Assembly (NCBI RefSeq): GCF_007018965.1
Contig: NZ_VJYZ01000015.1
Coordinates: 49,183-113,182 of the forward strand
Reading direction: 5' to 3'
From: Paracoccus marinus
GTDB taxonomy: Bacteria > Pseudomonadota > Alphaproteobacteria > Rhodobacterales > Rhodobacteraceae
DNA: 64,000 nucleotides
Shown: positions 1 through 8,842 of the stretch, in pieces
How the letters are laid out: every line of letters begins with the position of its first letter
Position numbering within the stretch: position 1 is the first letter of the stretch
Translations under genes and position numbers: made by a program
Notes under the pieces: model-generated
Databases searched by the model: none
What the model was told of the DNA's origin: nothing
What the model saw: the letters and a program-made list of their open reading frames with translations, nothing else

Positions 1-2
1 GC

Positions 3-524
3 ATCCGCGCCCGCGCCGCGCGGCACGGACTTGCGGTCGATTTCCTCGGGCCCCGGAACGACGTGCCCGCGCTCATGGCGGATGCCGATCTGCTCGTCCT
101 GCCCTCCACCTTCGAGGGGCTGCCCCTTGTCGTGCTGGAAGCGATGGCGCACGGCCTGCCGGTCGTCGCCACCCGCATCGGCGGCGTGACCGAGGCGCTG
201 GGGCCGGACCATCCGTGGCTGGTGCCGCCCGCCGACCCCCGCGCGCTGGCGCGATCGCTCGCCTCGGCCATCGACGACGCAGCGGCGCGTGCCGCGACCG
301 CCTTGTCGCAGCGCGCGCGCTATGATGCATTCTACACCGCAACCCGCATGGGCGAGGATACCGCCCGGCTCTATGCCGCCGTTCTGCGCGGCCAACGACA
401 AAGGACTTCGGGACATGACCACGACACGTCTGGGCTTCATCGGCGCGGGGGGCATCGCCCACCGGCATTTCGGCGTCCTGGAACAGATGCCCGACGTGCG
501 GATCGTGGCGATCGCCGACCCTGA
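3..524 (+). CDS. Glycosyltransferase family 4, C-terminal part (start lies before the window)
   Basis: The open frame entering at base 3 encodes the nucleotide-sugar-binding half of a GT-B glycosyltransferase. It contains the E-x7-E signature (EGLPLVVLE) followed by AHGLPVVATRIGG, typical of GT4 enzymes that transfer a sugar from an activated donor onto glycans or lipids. The frame stays open to 524, 110 bases into the next gene, and its last ~40 residues (rich in R, H, G) do not look like a GT4 tail. In the +2 frame a TGA at 416 overlaps the next ATG (415) in the ATGA arrangement common here, so a late frameshift (natural or sequencing error) is possible. It is first in a saccharide cluster with the next three genes. 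Acceptor unknown. Confidence 0.8.
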   Translation: MRARAARHGLAVDFLGPRNDVPALMADADLLVLPSTFEGLPLVVLEAMAHGLPVVATRIGGVTEALGPDHPWLVPPADPRALARSLASAIDDAAARAATALSQRARYDAFYTATRMGEDTARLYAAVLRGQRQRTSGHDHDTSGLHRRGGHRPPAFRRPGTDARRADRGDRRP

Positions 525-1452
525 CGGGGCCCGCGCCCAGGACGCCGCCGGCCGCTTCGGCGCGCAGGCGTTCGACACCCACGCCGAGATGCTGGAGGCG
601 GTCGAACTGGACGCCGTCTACATCTGCGTCCCGCCCTTCGCCCATGGCGACGCCGAACGCGCCTGCATCGAGAAAGGCCTGCCCTTCTTCGTCGAAAAGC
701 CGCTGTCGCTCGACCTCGGCCTTGCCGAGGAGATCGCGGCCGAGGTCGAGCGCGCGGGCCTCATCACCGCCGTGGGCTACCACTGGCGCTATCTCGACAC
801 GGTGGACGAGGCGCGCGCGCGGCTGGCCGACAACCCCGCGCAGCTGATGACGGGCTTCTGGCTGGACCAGACCCCGCCCCCGCAATGGTGGTGGCGGGAG
901 GATGCGTCGGGGGGCCAGGTCGTGGAACAGGCGACCCACATCATCGACCTTGCCCGGTTCCTGTCGGGCGACGTGACCGAGGTGTTCGGGCTGGCGAGCC
1001 ACCGCGACCGCGCGGATTTCGAGGGGCTGACCGTCCCCACCGCGACGACCGCCAGCCTGCGCTTCGCATCCGGCACGATCGCGAACCTCGCCGCGACCTG
1101 CCTGCTGCGCTGGAACCACCGCGTCGGCCTGCATGTCTTTGCGGACGCGCTGGCGATGGAAATCACCGACCACGACATCATGATCGACACCGGCCACGGC
1201 CGCCCGGTCCGCCATGCCGAAGGCGACCCCGTCTGGCGCGAGGACCGCGACTTCGTGGACGCCGTGCAAGGGAAGGAAAACCGCATCCGCTGCCCCTATG
1301 CCGAGGCGCTGGAAACGCACCGCGTCGCATTGGCCGTGTCGAAATCGGCCGCGACCGGCGCCCTCGTGAAGATGGAGGTGCTGCGGTCCAACCCGCAGCC
1401 CTTTTTTCGTGAAGCCGCTTCGGCGGACACCGGCGCTGCCGCATCAGCATAG
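415..1452 (+). CDS. Gfo/Idh/MocA family NAD(P)-dependent oxidoreductase
   Basis: A 345-residue protein with an N-terminal Rossmann fold (GFIGAGGIAHRH near residues 7-18), the family EKP motif (FFVEKPLSL) near residue 92, and the C-terminal beta-sheet domain with a conserved QATHIIDL stretch. Such enzymes oxidise or reduce a hydroxyl or keto group on sugars, nucleotide sugars or inositols. The start is the ATG at 415, preceded by AAGGAC; upstream in-frame starts give a non-homologous leader. The end overlaps the next gene by 44 bases, with a run of six T at 1402-1407. Position between glycosyltransferase genes suggests a role in glycan or nucleotide-sugar modification (inferred). Confidence 0.88.
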   Translation: MTTTRLGFIGAGGIAHRHFGVLEQMPDVRIVAIADPDGARAQDAAGRFGAQAFDTHAEMLEAVELDAVYICVPPFAHGDAERACIEKGLPFFVEKPLSLDLGLAEEIAAEVERAGLITAVGYHWRYLDTVDEARARLADNPAQLMTGFWLDQTPPPQWWWREDASGGQVVEQATHIIDLARFLSGDVTEVFGLASHRDRADFEGLTVPTATTASLRFASGTIANLAATCLLRWNHRVGLHVFADALAMEITDHDIMIDTGHGRPVRHAEGDPVWREDRDFVDAVQGKENRIRCPYAEALETHRVALAVSKSAATGALVKMEVLRSNPQPFFREAASADTGAAASA

Positions 1453-2536
1453 GCACATCCGCAGCCTGGGGATCGAACGCGAGAACGAGCCCTATTTCTT
1501 CGGCTATGACGAAGGCCCAGCCGGCGACGGCCAGGTCCGGCTGGACCTGATGTACACCGGCCTGTCCGCCGGGACCGAACTCACCTTCATGAAGGGCACG
1601 AACCCCTACCTTCACTCCCGCTGGGACGAGGGTCAGGTCGTGTTCATCCCGGGCGAGCCGTCGGCGCGCTTTCCGGTCAACTTCCTCGGCTACATGGAGG
1701 TCGGGCGCGTCATCGACAGCCGCGCCCACGGCTTTGCCAACGGCGACGCGGTGGCCACGACATTCGGCCACAAGACCGGCCACACCGCCGATCCCGGCCG
1801 CGACCTGCTTTTGAAGATGCCCGACGGGATCGACCCGATGCTGGGGATCTTCGTCGCGCAGATGGGGCCGATCGCGGCGAACGGGATCCTGCACGCCGAC
1901 GCCGATCAGTTCGGGGCGTCGGTGCCCTATCTCGGCGCGGGCGTCGAGGGGCGGCCGGTGCTGGTCTGGGGCGGCGGGACGGTCGGGCTGTTCTGCGCGC
2001 TGTTCGCGCGGCAGGGCGGCGCGTCGGAAATCGTCATCGTGGACCCTTCGCCCTGGCGGCAGGACCTCGCCCGGCGCATGGGCTTCGACGCGATGGGCGA
2101 GGACGAGGCGTGGCGCCACGCCAAGTCGCGCTGGCACCACAAGGCGGGCGGGCGCGGCGCGGAATACGTGTTCCAGACCCGCGCGCGATCCGACAGCCTG
2201 AACCTCGCGCTGCGCGCGCTCAGGCCGCAGGGCACGATCATCGACCTCGCCTTCTATCAAGGCGGCATGGACGGCGCGCGGCTGGGGGAGGAGTTCCACC
2301 ACAACGGCCTGTCGATCCGCTGCGCGCAGATCAACCGGATGCCCCGACAACTGGCGCATGCCTGGGACCAGCGCCGGCTGGCGCAGGAAACCTTGCACCT
2401 GCTGGCCGACGAGGGCGACCTGATCCGCGAACACATGATTACCCATGTCGTGCCATATGACGACGCGCCGGGCTTCCTGCGCCATCTCGTGAAGGACCGG
2501 CCCGAGTTCCTGCAGATCGTGTTCGCGCATGAATGA
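1409..2536 (+). CDS. Medium-chain dehydrogenase/reductase (alcohol dehydrogenase-like, zinc-less)
   Basis: A 375-residue MDR-fold protein. The Rossmann motif is VLVWGGGTVGLFCALFARQGG about residue 185, followed by an acidic residue in IVIVDPS that fits NAD binding. The GroES-like half carries GLSAGTELTFMKG and GYMEVGRV, where zinc alcohol dehydrogenases have Cys and GHE zinc ligands, so catalytic zinc is probably absent. GTG at 1409 is the only reasonable start; no strong ribosome site precedes it, and translation is probably coupled to the preceding gene. The stop overlaps the following gene by 8 bases. Substrate not recognised; likely acts with the Gfo/Idh enzyme on a sugar intermediate. 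Confidence 0.8.
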   Translation: MKPLRRTPALPHQHRHIRSLGIERENEPYFFGYDEGPAGDGQVRLDLMYTGLSAGTELTFMKGTNPYLHSRWDEGQVVFIPGEPSARFPVNFLGYMEVGRVIDSRAHGFANGDAVATTFGHKTGHTADPGRDLLLKMPDGIDPMLGIFVAQMGPIAANGILHADADQFGASVPYLGAGVEGRPVLVWGGGTVGLFCALFARQGGASEIVIVDPSPWRQDLARRMGFDAMGEDEAWRHAKSRWHHKAGGRGAEYVFQTRARSDSLNLALRALRPQGTIIDLAFYQGGMDGARLGEEFHHNGLSIRCAQINRMPRQLAHAWDQRRLAQETLHLLADEGDLIREHMITHVVPYDDAPGFLRHLVKDRPEFLQIVFAHE

Positions 2537-4895
2537 GCCGCGTCCGATGACCGAACCCGGGGCGGCGGCCGTGACCGCCGCCCCGGAAACCTCTGCCGTC
2601 CGCGAGCTTTCCGACCGCGAGCGCGAGGACGCGCGCGTGGCCGAGGCGCTGGGGTCGGGGCACATTCCTGAACCCCATCCCGACGCCGGCAAGATCCGCA
2701 TCCTGTGGGTCTTTGCCTGGCTCGTGGTCGGCGGCGAGGAAACCGAGGTGCGGCTTCTGGCCCGGACCCTCGACCGGACGAAGTATCGGATCGACGTGAT
2801 CCCCTGCTTTCGCCGCGAGGGGATGCCGGATCAAAGCCACGAGCAGCTGCGCGCGCTCGGCGTCCACGTGGACACGACCGCGTATTCGCTCGGGTTCGAG
2901 GAGACGATCGATTACCTGCGCCGCAAGATCAGCGGCGCCGACATCGTCATCTCGTCGCAGGACGTGGCCGACATCTATCCGGCGCTGGAACGGCTGGCGG
3001 TGCGCCCGCCGCTGATCGAGCATGGCGGGCTTGTGCGCGAGGCGCTGTCGGGACCGAAGCATTTCACCGCGCGCTACGTGGGCGTCTGCGACAGCATCCG
3101 CGAGGCCGCCGCGTCGCGGATGCCCGAACGGCCGCAGCACGCGCTGGAAATCCCGTCGATGGTGGACCTGGCGGAGTTCGATTCCGCCCGCCGCGCGCCG
3201 ATGCGCGCCGCATTGGGGATCGCGGACGATCAGGTCCTGTTCGGCTGGGTCGGGCGGCTTGACCGCAAGAAGCGGGTCGAGGATTTCATCCGCGCCGCCG
3301 CGCAGGTCGTCGGGGCCGAGCCGAAGGCGCGCTTCGTCGTCGTCGGCGGCCCCGACGCCTTCATGCCGGAATACCGCGACGAGCTGCACCGGCTGGCGCA
3401 CGAGCTTGGCCTTGAGGGGCGCCTCCAGTTCACCGGCGACCGCAAGGACGTGCCGGACCTTCTGGCGGCGATGGACGGGCTTTGCTGGCTTTCGCGCGGT
3501 GAGGGGATGCCGCATGTCATCGCCGAGGCGGGCGCGGCCGGGCTGCCCGTCATCGCCACCCCCGACAACGGCGCGCTACAGCAGATCCGAGACGGCGAGA
3601 CCGGAATCTTCGTGCCGCACGAAAGCCCCGACGCGGTCGCAGCCGCCATGCTGCGGCTGGCGCGCGACCCGGCGCTGCGGACGCGCATGGGCCACGCGCT
3701 GCGCGCCCATGTAAAGGCGACCTACTCCGCCGAGGTCGTGGTCCCGCAGTGGGAACGCCTGATCGCCGAGGTGCTGGCCGAAAACCCCTACGCCCCGCCG
3801 CCCGCGACCTTCGACAGCTTCGTGCTGGGCGGCTGGGAAAGCTCCACCCACCGGCTGCGCCACGGGCCGCGGCTCGACGTGCTGGCATCGACCGGCCACG
3901 ACACCTACGCCGCGCAGGACTATCGCCAGTTGCAGGCCCTGGGCATTCGCGCCTGCCGCGATGCCGCGCGCTGGCACCTGATCGAGCGCGAGCCGGGCCG
4001 CTACGACTTCTCCAGCCTCATGCCGATGATCGAGGCGGCGCGCGACAGCGGCACGCAGGTGATCTGGGACCTGCTGCATTACGGCTGGCCCGACGATCTG
4101 GACATCTGGTCCGCCGACTTCGTGAAACGCTTCGCCGCCTTTGCCCGCGCGGTGGGCAGGCACCTGCGCGGCCTGACCGACGCAGTGCCGTTCTGGTGCC
4201 CGGTGAACGAGGTCAGCTTCTTCGCCTGGGCCGGGGGCGACGCCCGCTATCTCAATCCCCATGCCGCCGGTCGCGGGTATGAGCTGAAGGTCCAGCTTGC
4301 CCGCGCCTATCTCGCCGCCGTGGACGAACTGCGGGCGGTCGACCCCCGCGCCCGCTTCATCATGGCCGAGCCGCTGATCGCCATCCACCACGCGGCCTGG
4401 ACCGGCCGCCCCTTGTGGGAAGCGCAGGGCTGGCACGACGCGCAGTTCCAGGCGTTCGAGCTGGTCAGTGGACGGATGTGGCCGCAGATCGGCGGCAACC
4501 CGGACGCCTTGGACATCGTCGGCGTCAACTACTACTTCAACAACCAGTGGATCCACGGCGGCAAGCCGATCGACGTGGACGACATCATCTATCGCCCGCT
4601 GTCGGACCTGCTGGTCGAGGTCGCGGCGCGCTACGACCGCCCGCTGATGCTGGCCGAAACGGGGACCGAGGGGCCGCGCCGGGCAAGCTGGTTCGACTAT
4701 GTCGCGGACGAGGTCGCGCGGGCGCGTCGCCGCGGTGCGCGGGTCGAGGGGATCTGCCTTTATCCGATCGCCAACCATCCCGGCTGGGACGACGACCGGC
4801 TGTGTCCGAACGGCCTTCTGGGCCACGACCCCGCATCGGGCGCGCGCGAGGTCCACGACCCCCTGGCCGCCGCCATCGCCCGGCGCATCCGCTGA
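2529..4895 (+). CDS. Bifunctional fusion: GT4 glycosyltransferase plus glycosidase-like (GH1/clan GH-A) domain
   Basis: A 788-residue two-domain protein. Residues ~56-420 are a GT-B glycosyltransferase: KIRILWVFAWLVVGGEE opens the first Rossmann domain, GWVGRLDRKKRVEDFI opens the second, and EGMPHVIAEAGAAGLPVIA carries the E-x7-E donor site. Residues ~430-788 resemble a compact clan GH-A (GH1-like) TIM barrel. NEV with Glu561 sits where the acid/base should be, and LAETGTEG with Glu710 where the nucleophile should be, so both catalytic carboxylates appear kept. The first ~50 residues are acidic and probably disordered. No signal peptide, so cytoplasmic. Making and trimming a glycosidic bond in one chain is unusual. 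It could also use the barrel as a transglycosylase or binding module. Fold calls are confident; activity is inferred. Confidence 0.82.
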   Translation: MNEPRPMTEPGAAAVTAAPETSAVRELSDREREDARVAEALGSGHIPEPHPDAGKIRILWVFAWLVVGGEETEVRLLARTLDRTKYRIDVIPCFRREGMPDQSHEQLRALGVHVDTTAYSLGFEETIDYLRRKISGADIVISSQDVADIYPALERLAVRPPLIEHGGLVREALSGPKHFTARYVGVCDSIREAAASRMPERPQHALEIPSMVDLAEFDSARRAPMRAALGIADDQVLFGWVGRLDRKKRVEDFIRAAAQVVGAEPKARFVVVGGPDAFMPEYRDELHRLAHELGLEGRLQFTGDRKDVPDLLAAMDGLCWLSRGEGMPHVIAEAGAAGLPVIATPDNGALQQIRDGETGIFVPHESPDAVAAAMLRLARDPALRTRMGHALRAHVKATYSAEVVVPQWERLIAEVLAENPYAPPPATFDSFVLGGWESSTHRLRHGPRLDVLASTGHDTYAAQDYRQLQALGIRACRDAARWHLIEREPGRYDFSSLMPMIEAARDSGTQVIWDLLHYGWPDDLDIWSADFVKRFAAFARAVGRHLRGLTDAVPFWCPVNEVSFFAWAGGDARYLNPHAAGRGYELKVQLARAYLAAVDELRAVDPRARFIMAEPLIAIHHAAWTGRPLWEAQGWHDAQFQAFELVSGRMWPQIGGNPDALDIVGVNYYFNNQWIHGGKPIDVDDIIYRPLSDLLVEVAARYDRPLMLAETGTEGPRRASWFDYVADEVARARRRGARVEGICLYPIANHPGWDDDRLCPNGLLGHDPASGAREVHDPLAAAIARRIR

Positions 4896-4904
4896 GCGAG
4901 GCCA

Positions 4905-4932
4905 GCGCGGCGGCTGAGACCGGCCGCCGCGC
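4905..4932 (+). terminator. GC-rich stem-loop after the saccharide cluster
   Basis: A perfect 10-bp stem (4905-4914 pairing with 4923-4932, arm GCGCGGCGGC) with an 8-base loop, 9 bases after the fusion gene stop. Only a weak T-containing tail (GATCTTGCTT) follows, so termination may be partial. Confidence 0.5.
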
Positions 4933-5015
4933 GGCTGATCTTGCTTCAAGTTAGGTGAACCCCCCGCCCCGGCCTCGCGTTGATCCGGATCAATCGCGAC
5001 CACGAGGACGAGCCG

Positions 5016-7298
5016 ATGCCCGACAAGCAGGACCTGAACGCCGCGCTTGGCCCGGCAGGCGGCTGGGGATCGGTCAAAAGCCTGACGAAGCAGTTCGGCA
5101 ACGCGGTGTCCGGACCCGTCACCGCGACGATAATGCGCAACCAGAACAAGCCCGGCGGCTTCGCCTGCGTCAGCTGCGCCTGGGCAAAGCCCGCCAAGCC
5201 CCACCCGTTCGAGTTCTGCGAGAACGGCGCCAAGGCCACGCTGTGGGAACTGACCGACGCCCGCGCCGACGCTGCCTTCTTCGACCGCCACCCCCTGTGC
5301 GAGCTGCTGACGTGGAGCGACCATGACCTGGAACGCGCGGGCCGCCTGACCGTGCCGCTGCGCATCGATCCCGACGCGGACCGGCTTGTCCCCTCGACCT
5401 GGGACGAGGCGTTCGCCGATATCGGCCGCGCGATGCGGGCGCTGTCGGACGATCCGCAGTCGGCGATCTTCTACGCCTCGGGCCGCGCCTCGCTCGAGGC
5501 GTCGTACATGTGGCAGCTGATGGCGCGGCTTTACGGGTCCAGCAACCTGCCCGACAGCGCCAACATGTGCCACGAAAGCACGTCCATCGGCCTTAAGGAA
5601 TCCGTGGGAACCCCCGTGGGCAGCGTCCGGCTTGAGGATTTCGAGCTGACGGACTGCATCTTCGCAGTGGGCCAGAACGTCGGTTCGAACAGCCCGCGCA
5701 TGATGCATCCGCTGCAGCAGGCGCGCCAGCGCGGGGTGCCGGTCATCGTCATCAACCCGATGCGCGAACGTGGCTGGGAAGAGTTCGTGAACCCGCAGAA
5801 CCCGGTTCAGATGATGACCCAGCGGGCGACGAAGATGAGCTCGCTTTACCTTCAGCCGCTGCCGGGCGGCGACATCGCGGCGCTGGCCGGGATCGCCAAG
5901 GCCGTGTTCGAGCGCAGCGACGCCGCCGAGGTCATCGACCGCGACTTCATCACCGAACACACCCACGGCTTCGACGGCTATGCCGACTGGATCAAGCAGC
6001 AATCCTGGGACGAACTGGAACGCGAAAGCGGCCTGACGCGCGGCCAGATGCAGGACGCGGGCGACATCTTCGCCCGCTCGAACCGCGTCATAAGCATCTA
6101 CGGCATGGGCATCACCCAGCACCGGCTGGGGGTGCAGGCGGTGCAGATGCTGATGAACCTGCTGCTGGTCGGCGGCCATATCGGCCGCCCCGGCGCGGGC
6201 ATCTGCCCGGTGCGCGGCCACTCGAACGTGCAGGGGCAGCGCACCGTGGGGGTGTCGTCCCGCCCCGAACAGGTGCCGCTGGACCGGATCGGCGCGCGCT
6301 ACGGGTTCGCGCCGTCGCAAGAGGAAGGCTACGACATCGCCGATGGCTGCGAGGGCATCGTCTCTGGCCGCGTCAAGGCGATGCTGATGCTGGGCGGGAA
6401 CGTCCTGCGCGCGGTCCCGGACACGGTGCCGGTGGAAACCGCGTGGAAGACGCTGGACGTGACGGTGAACGTCGCGACCAAGCTGAACCGCACCCACCTG
6501 ATCGCCGGAAAATGCGCCTGGGTCCTGCCTTGCCTGGGCCGGATCGAGAACGACGTGCAGGCCACCGGCAAGCAGGTCGTTACGATGGAGGACAGCACGG
6601 CCCGAGTCCACGCCTCGCACGGGCAAAAGGCGCCGGCGGCGCCGGACCTGATGTCGGAACCCGCGATCATCGCGCGGCTGGCAAGGGAGATCCTGCAGCC
6701 GAACCCGCATGTGGACTGGGACGCCTGGGCCGGGGACTACGCCCTGGTGCGGGCCGAGATCGAGGCGATCTGGCCCGACGTATTTCGTGACTACGAGACG
6801 CGGAAGGACGAGCCGGGCGGGTTCTCCAAGCCGCTGCCCTCGCGCGAGCGCAAGTGGGAAACCAAGACCGGCCTTGCCAACTTCATCCTGCCCGACGCGC
6901 TGGACGCGACATATGCCGGCCACGACGAGGGCGTGTTTCGGCTGATGACGCTGCGAAGCAACGACCAGTTCAACACCACGGTCTATGGCTACAACGACCG
7001 CTTCCGCGGCGTGAAGGGGGCGCGCGACATCCTGTTCATGGGCCCGGACGACATGGCGCGGCTGTCGCTGAAGCTGGGCGACCGGGTCGAGGTCGAGACG
7101 GTCGCGGATGACGGCCGCGACCGGCGGCTGGGGCCGTTGCAGGTGGTCGAACACCCGCTGCCCAAGGGCGCGGTCGGCGCGTATTTCCCCGAGGCGAACG
7201 TGCTGATGCCGCTGCACCACCAGGCGAAGGGCAGCAAGACCCCGGCCTACAAGGCGATTCCGGTCAGGATCGTGCCGGTTCAGGCCGCGGGCGCGTGA
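5016..7298 (+). CDS. FdhF/YdeP-family molybdopterin-dependent oxidoreductase
   Basis: A 760-residue member of the formate-dehydrogenase-like molybdopterin family. Seen: CVSCAW (Cys51, Cys54) near the N terminus, SANMCHESTSIG with Cys185 at the expected molybdenum-ligand position, VGQNVGSNSPRMMHP and VIVINPMRERGW in the cofactor-binding domains, GGHIGRPGAGICPVRGHSNVQGQ in domain III, and a C-terminal molydopterin-binding domain. It resembles E. coli YdeP, whose reaction is unsettled, more than true formate dehydrogenase. No electron-transfer subunit or fdhD lies nearby. The ATG at 5016 is preceded by a GAGGACGAG stretch. No twin-arginine signal, so probably cytoplasmic. Confidence 0.88.
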   Translation: MPDKQDLNAALGPAGGWGSVKSLTKQFGNAVSGPVTATIMRNQNKPGGFACVSCAWAKPAKPHPFEFCENGAKATLWELTDARADAAFFDRHPLCELLTWSDHDLERAGRLTVPLRIDPDADRLVPSTWDEAFADIGRAMRALSDDPQSAIFYASGRASLEASYMWQLMARLYGSSNLPDSANMCHESTSIGLKESVGTPVGSVRLEDFELTDCIFAVGQNVGSNSPRMMHPLQQARQRGVPVIVINPMRERGWEEFVNPQNPVQMMTQRATKMSSLYLQPLPGGDIAALAGIAKAVFERSDAAEVIDRDFITEHTHGFDGYADWIKQQSWDELERESGLTRGQMQDAGDIFARSNRVISIYGMGITQHRLGVQAVQMLMNLLLVGGHIGRPGAGICPVRGHSNVQGQRTVGVSSRPEQVPLDRIGARYGFAPSQEEGYDIADGCEGIVSGRVKAMLMLGGNVLRAVPDTVPVETAWKTLDVTVNVATKLNRTHLIAGKCAWVLPCLGRIENDVQATGKQVVTMEDSTARVHASHGQKAPAAPDLMSEPAIIARLAREILQPNPHVDWDAWAGDYALVRAEIEAIWPDVFRDYETRKDEPGGFSKPLPSRERKWETKTGLANFILPDALDATYAGHDEGVFRLMTLRSNDQFNTTVYGYNDRFRGVKGARDILFMGPDDMARLSLKLGDRVEVETVADDGRDRRLGPLQVVEHPLPKGAVGAYFPEANVLMPLHHQAKGSKTPAYKAIPVRIVPVQAAGA

Positions 7299-7303
7299 CG
7301 CAA

Positions 7304-7328
7304 GGCGCGCGGGCGATCCCGCCGCGCC
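7304..7328. terminator. Stem-loop between convergent ydeP-like gene and phoB
   Basis: GGCGCG plus CGGG pair with CCCG plus CGCGCC around a CGAT loop, with one bulged C. It begins 5 bases after the oxidoreductase stop, in the gap between two convergent genes. No T tract follows on the + strand. Confidence 0.4.
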
Positions 7329-7394
7329 ACGCGCCGCCTATGCCTGCAGCGATGCCGCTGGCCGGCTGAGCCTCGGACCCGCCGCTCGCACGCA

Positions 7395-8087
7395 TCATCC
7401 CAGCGAATACCCCGTGCCGCGCACCGTGCGGACCGGATTGTCGCCGCCGTTCGACATCAGCGCCTTGCGCAGGCGGCCCACATGCACGTCGATCGTGCGC
7501 GTATCGACGTAGATGTCGCGGCCCCAGACGCGGTCCAGCAGTTGCTCGCGGGTCCAGACCCGGCCCGGCTTTTCCATCAGCGTGCTGAGCAGCCGGAACT
7601 CGGTCGGGCCGAGATGCAGGGCGCGGCCGTCGCGGAACACGCGATGCTCGCCCGCGTCCAGGATGATGTCCTCGAACGCCAGCCGTTCGCCCATCGTGGC
7701 GGGCCGGGTGCGGCGCAGCTGCGTGCGCAGGCGCGCCATCAGCTCGACCACCGAGTATGGCTTGACCACATAATCGTCGGCGCCGGTTTCCAGCCCGCGC
7801 ACGCGGTCGCCTTCTTCGGACCGCGCCGACAGCATGATGATCGGGATCTGCCGGGTCTCGGGGTCGGCCTTGACGCGCCGGCACACCTCGATGCCCGACA
7901 CGTTCGGCAGCATCCAGTCGAGCACGATCAGGTCGGGGGTTTCTTCCCGCACCAGCAACAGGGCCTCGTCGCCATTTTCGGCGATCAGGACCTGAAACCC
8001 TTCGGATTCAAGATTGTACTTCAGGACTTCGCGCTGCGCGCCTTCGTCCTCGACCACCAGCACGCACGGCTGCTGCCGAGATGTCAT
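7395..8087 (-). CDS. phoB: Phosphate regulon response regulator PhoB
   Basis: A 230-residue OmpR/PhoB-type response regulator. The receiver domain (residues ~7-120) has acidic residues VVEDE at the start, the phospho-acceptor Asp57 in VLDWM, and the K-P pair in VVKPYS. The C-terminal winged helix contains LGPTEFRLLSTLMEKPGRVWTREQLLDRVWG and VRTVRGTGYSL, the PhoB DNA-binding signature. It activates phosphate-starvation promoters. It is last in the pst-phoU-phoB operon, 3 bases after phoU. The usual partner kinase gene phoR is not adjacent. Confidence 0.95.
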   Translation of the reverse strand: MTSRQQPCVLVVEDEGAQREVLKYNLESEGFQVLIAENGDEALLLVREETPDLIVLDWMLPNVSGIEVCRRVKADPETRQIPIIMLSARSEEGDRVRGLETGADDYVVKPYSVVELMARLRTQLRRTRPATMGERLAFEDIILDAGEHRVFRDGRALHLGPTEFRLLSTLMEKPGRVWTREQLLDRVWGRDIYVDTRTIDVHVGRLRKALMSNGGDNPVRTVRGTGYSLG

Positions 8088-8090
8088 GCG

Positions 8091-8813
8091 TTAATCCTCG
8101 CTTTCGGAAAGCCCGGCGCGGCTGACGCTGTCACGCTTGGGACGGGATTCATCCGGAAGCGCGCCCGACACCAGATAGATCACCTGCTCGGCGATCGAGG
8201 TGGCGTGGTCGCCCATCCGTTCAATGTTCTTGGCAATGAAATGCAGATGCATGCAGGCGGTGATGTTGCGCGGGTCTTCCATCATGTGCGTGAGGAATTC
8301 GCGGAAGAGCGCGTTGTACATCTGGTCGACTTCAAGATCGCGGGCCCGCACATCGGTGGCCAGCGCCTCGTCGCGGTGGACATAGCTGTCCAGCGCGTCC
8401 TTCATCATCTTCTCGACCGTGGACGACATCCGCCGCAGCGCCATGCCCGCGCCGTCGATGACGGGCATGTGGGCCAGCACGTTGCTGCGCTTGGCGATGT
8501 TCTTGGCATAGTCGCCCACCCGTTCCAGGCTGGCCGAGATCTTGATGACGGTCAGCACCAGCCGCAGGTCGGTGGCCGTGGGCGAGCGCAGCGCGATCAG
8601 CCGCGCCGCCTCTTCGTTGACCTGCGCTTCCAGCAGGTCGATGCTGCGGTCGCGGCGGCGCACGTCCTCGGCCAGTTCGTCGTCTCGCGTTTCCAGCGCC
8701 AGCGCCGCGTCCGAGATCGCGGCCTCTACCAGCCCCCCCATCTTGACGACGAGAGCCTGCACGGTTTCCAGATCCCGGTCGAAAGCCGATGCGATGTGTC
8801 GGTCGCGGTTCAT
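8091..8813 (-). CDS. phoU: Phosphate transport system accessory protein PhoU
   Basis: A 240-residue all-helical protein with two PhoU three-helix repeats. The repeated metal-binding signatures are ISASLERVGDYAKNIAKR in the first half and FIAKNIERMGDHATSIAEQ in the second. PhoU sits between PstB and the PhoR kinase to keep the Pho response off in high phosphate and limits uptake. The ATG at 8813 follows an AGGGAGA ribosome site; the frame extends upstream into pstB but without homology there. Located between pstB and phoB. Confidence 0.95.
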   Translation of the reverse strand: MNRDRHIASAFDRDLETVQALVVKMGGLVEAAISDAALALETRDDELAEDVRRRDRSIDLLEAQVNEEAARLIALRSPTATDLRLVLTVIKISASLERVGDYAKNIAKRSNVLAHMPVIDGAGMALRRMSSTVEKMMKDALDSYVHRDEALATDVRARDLEVDQMYNALFREFLTHMMEDPRNITACMHLHFIAKNIERMGDHATSIAEQVIYLVSGALPDESRPKRDSVSRAGLSESED

Positions 8814-8842
8814 GAGCGTCTCTCCCTTCGCGGCAGTGGGCG

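Noticed and set aside
1402..2536. A single Gfo/Idh-MDR fusion gene split by sequencing error
   Set aside because: Each protein is full length for its family with its own start and stop, so two genes are more likely, despite the T6 run.
3576..7220. A minus-strand open frame of over 1200 codons opposite the GT-GH and YdeP-like genes
   Set aside because: Long antisense frames are expected in very GC-rich coding DNA. The translation is Arg/His/Val-rich with no domain, while the + strand encodes clear enzymes.
5016..7298. True selenocysteine formate dehydrogenase
   Set aside because: The key position is Cys in a NMCHE context without an in-frame TGA, and no Fe-S subunit genes are adjacent; YdeP-type fits better.
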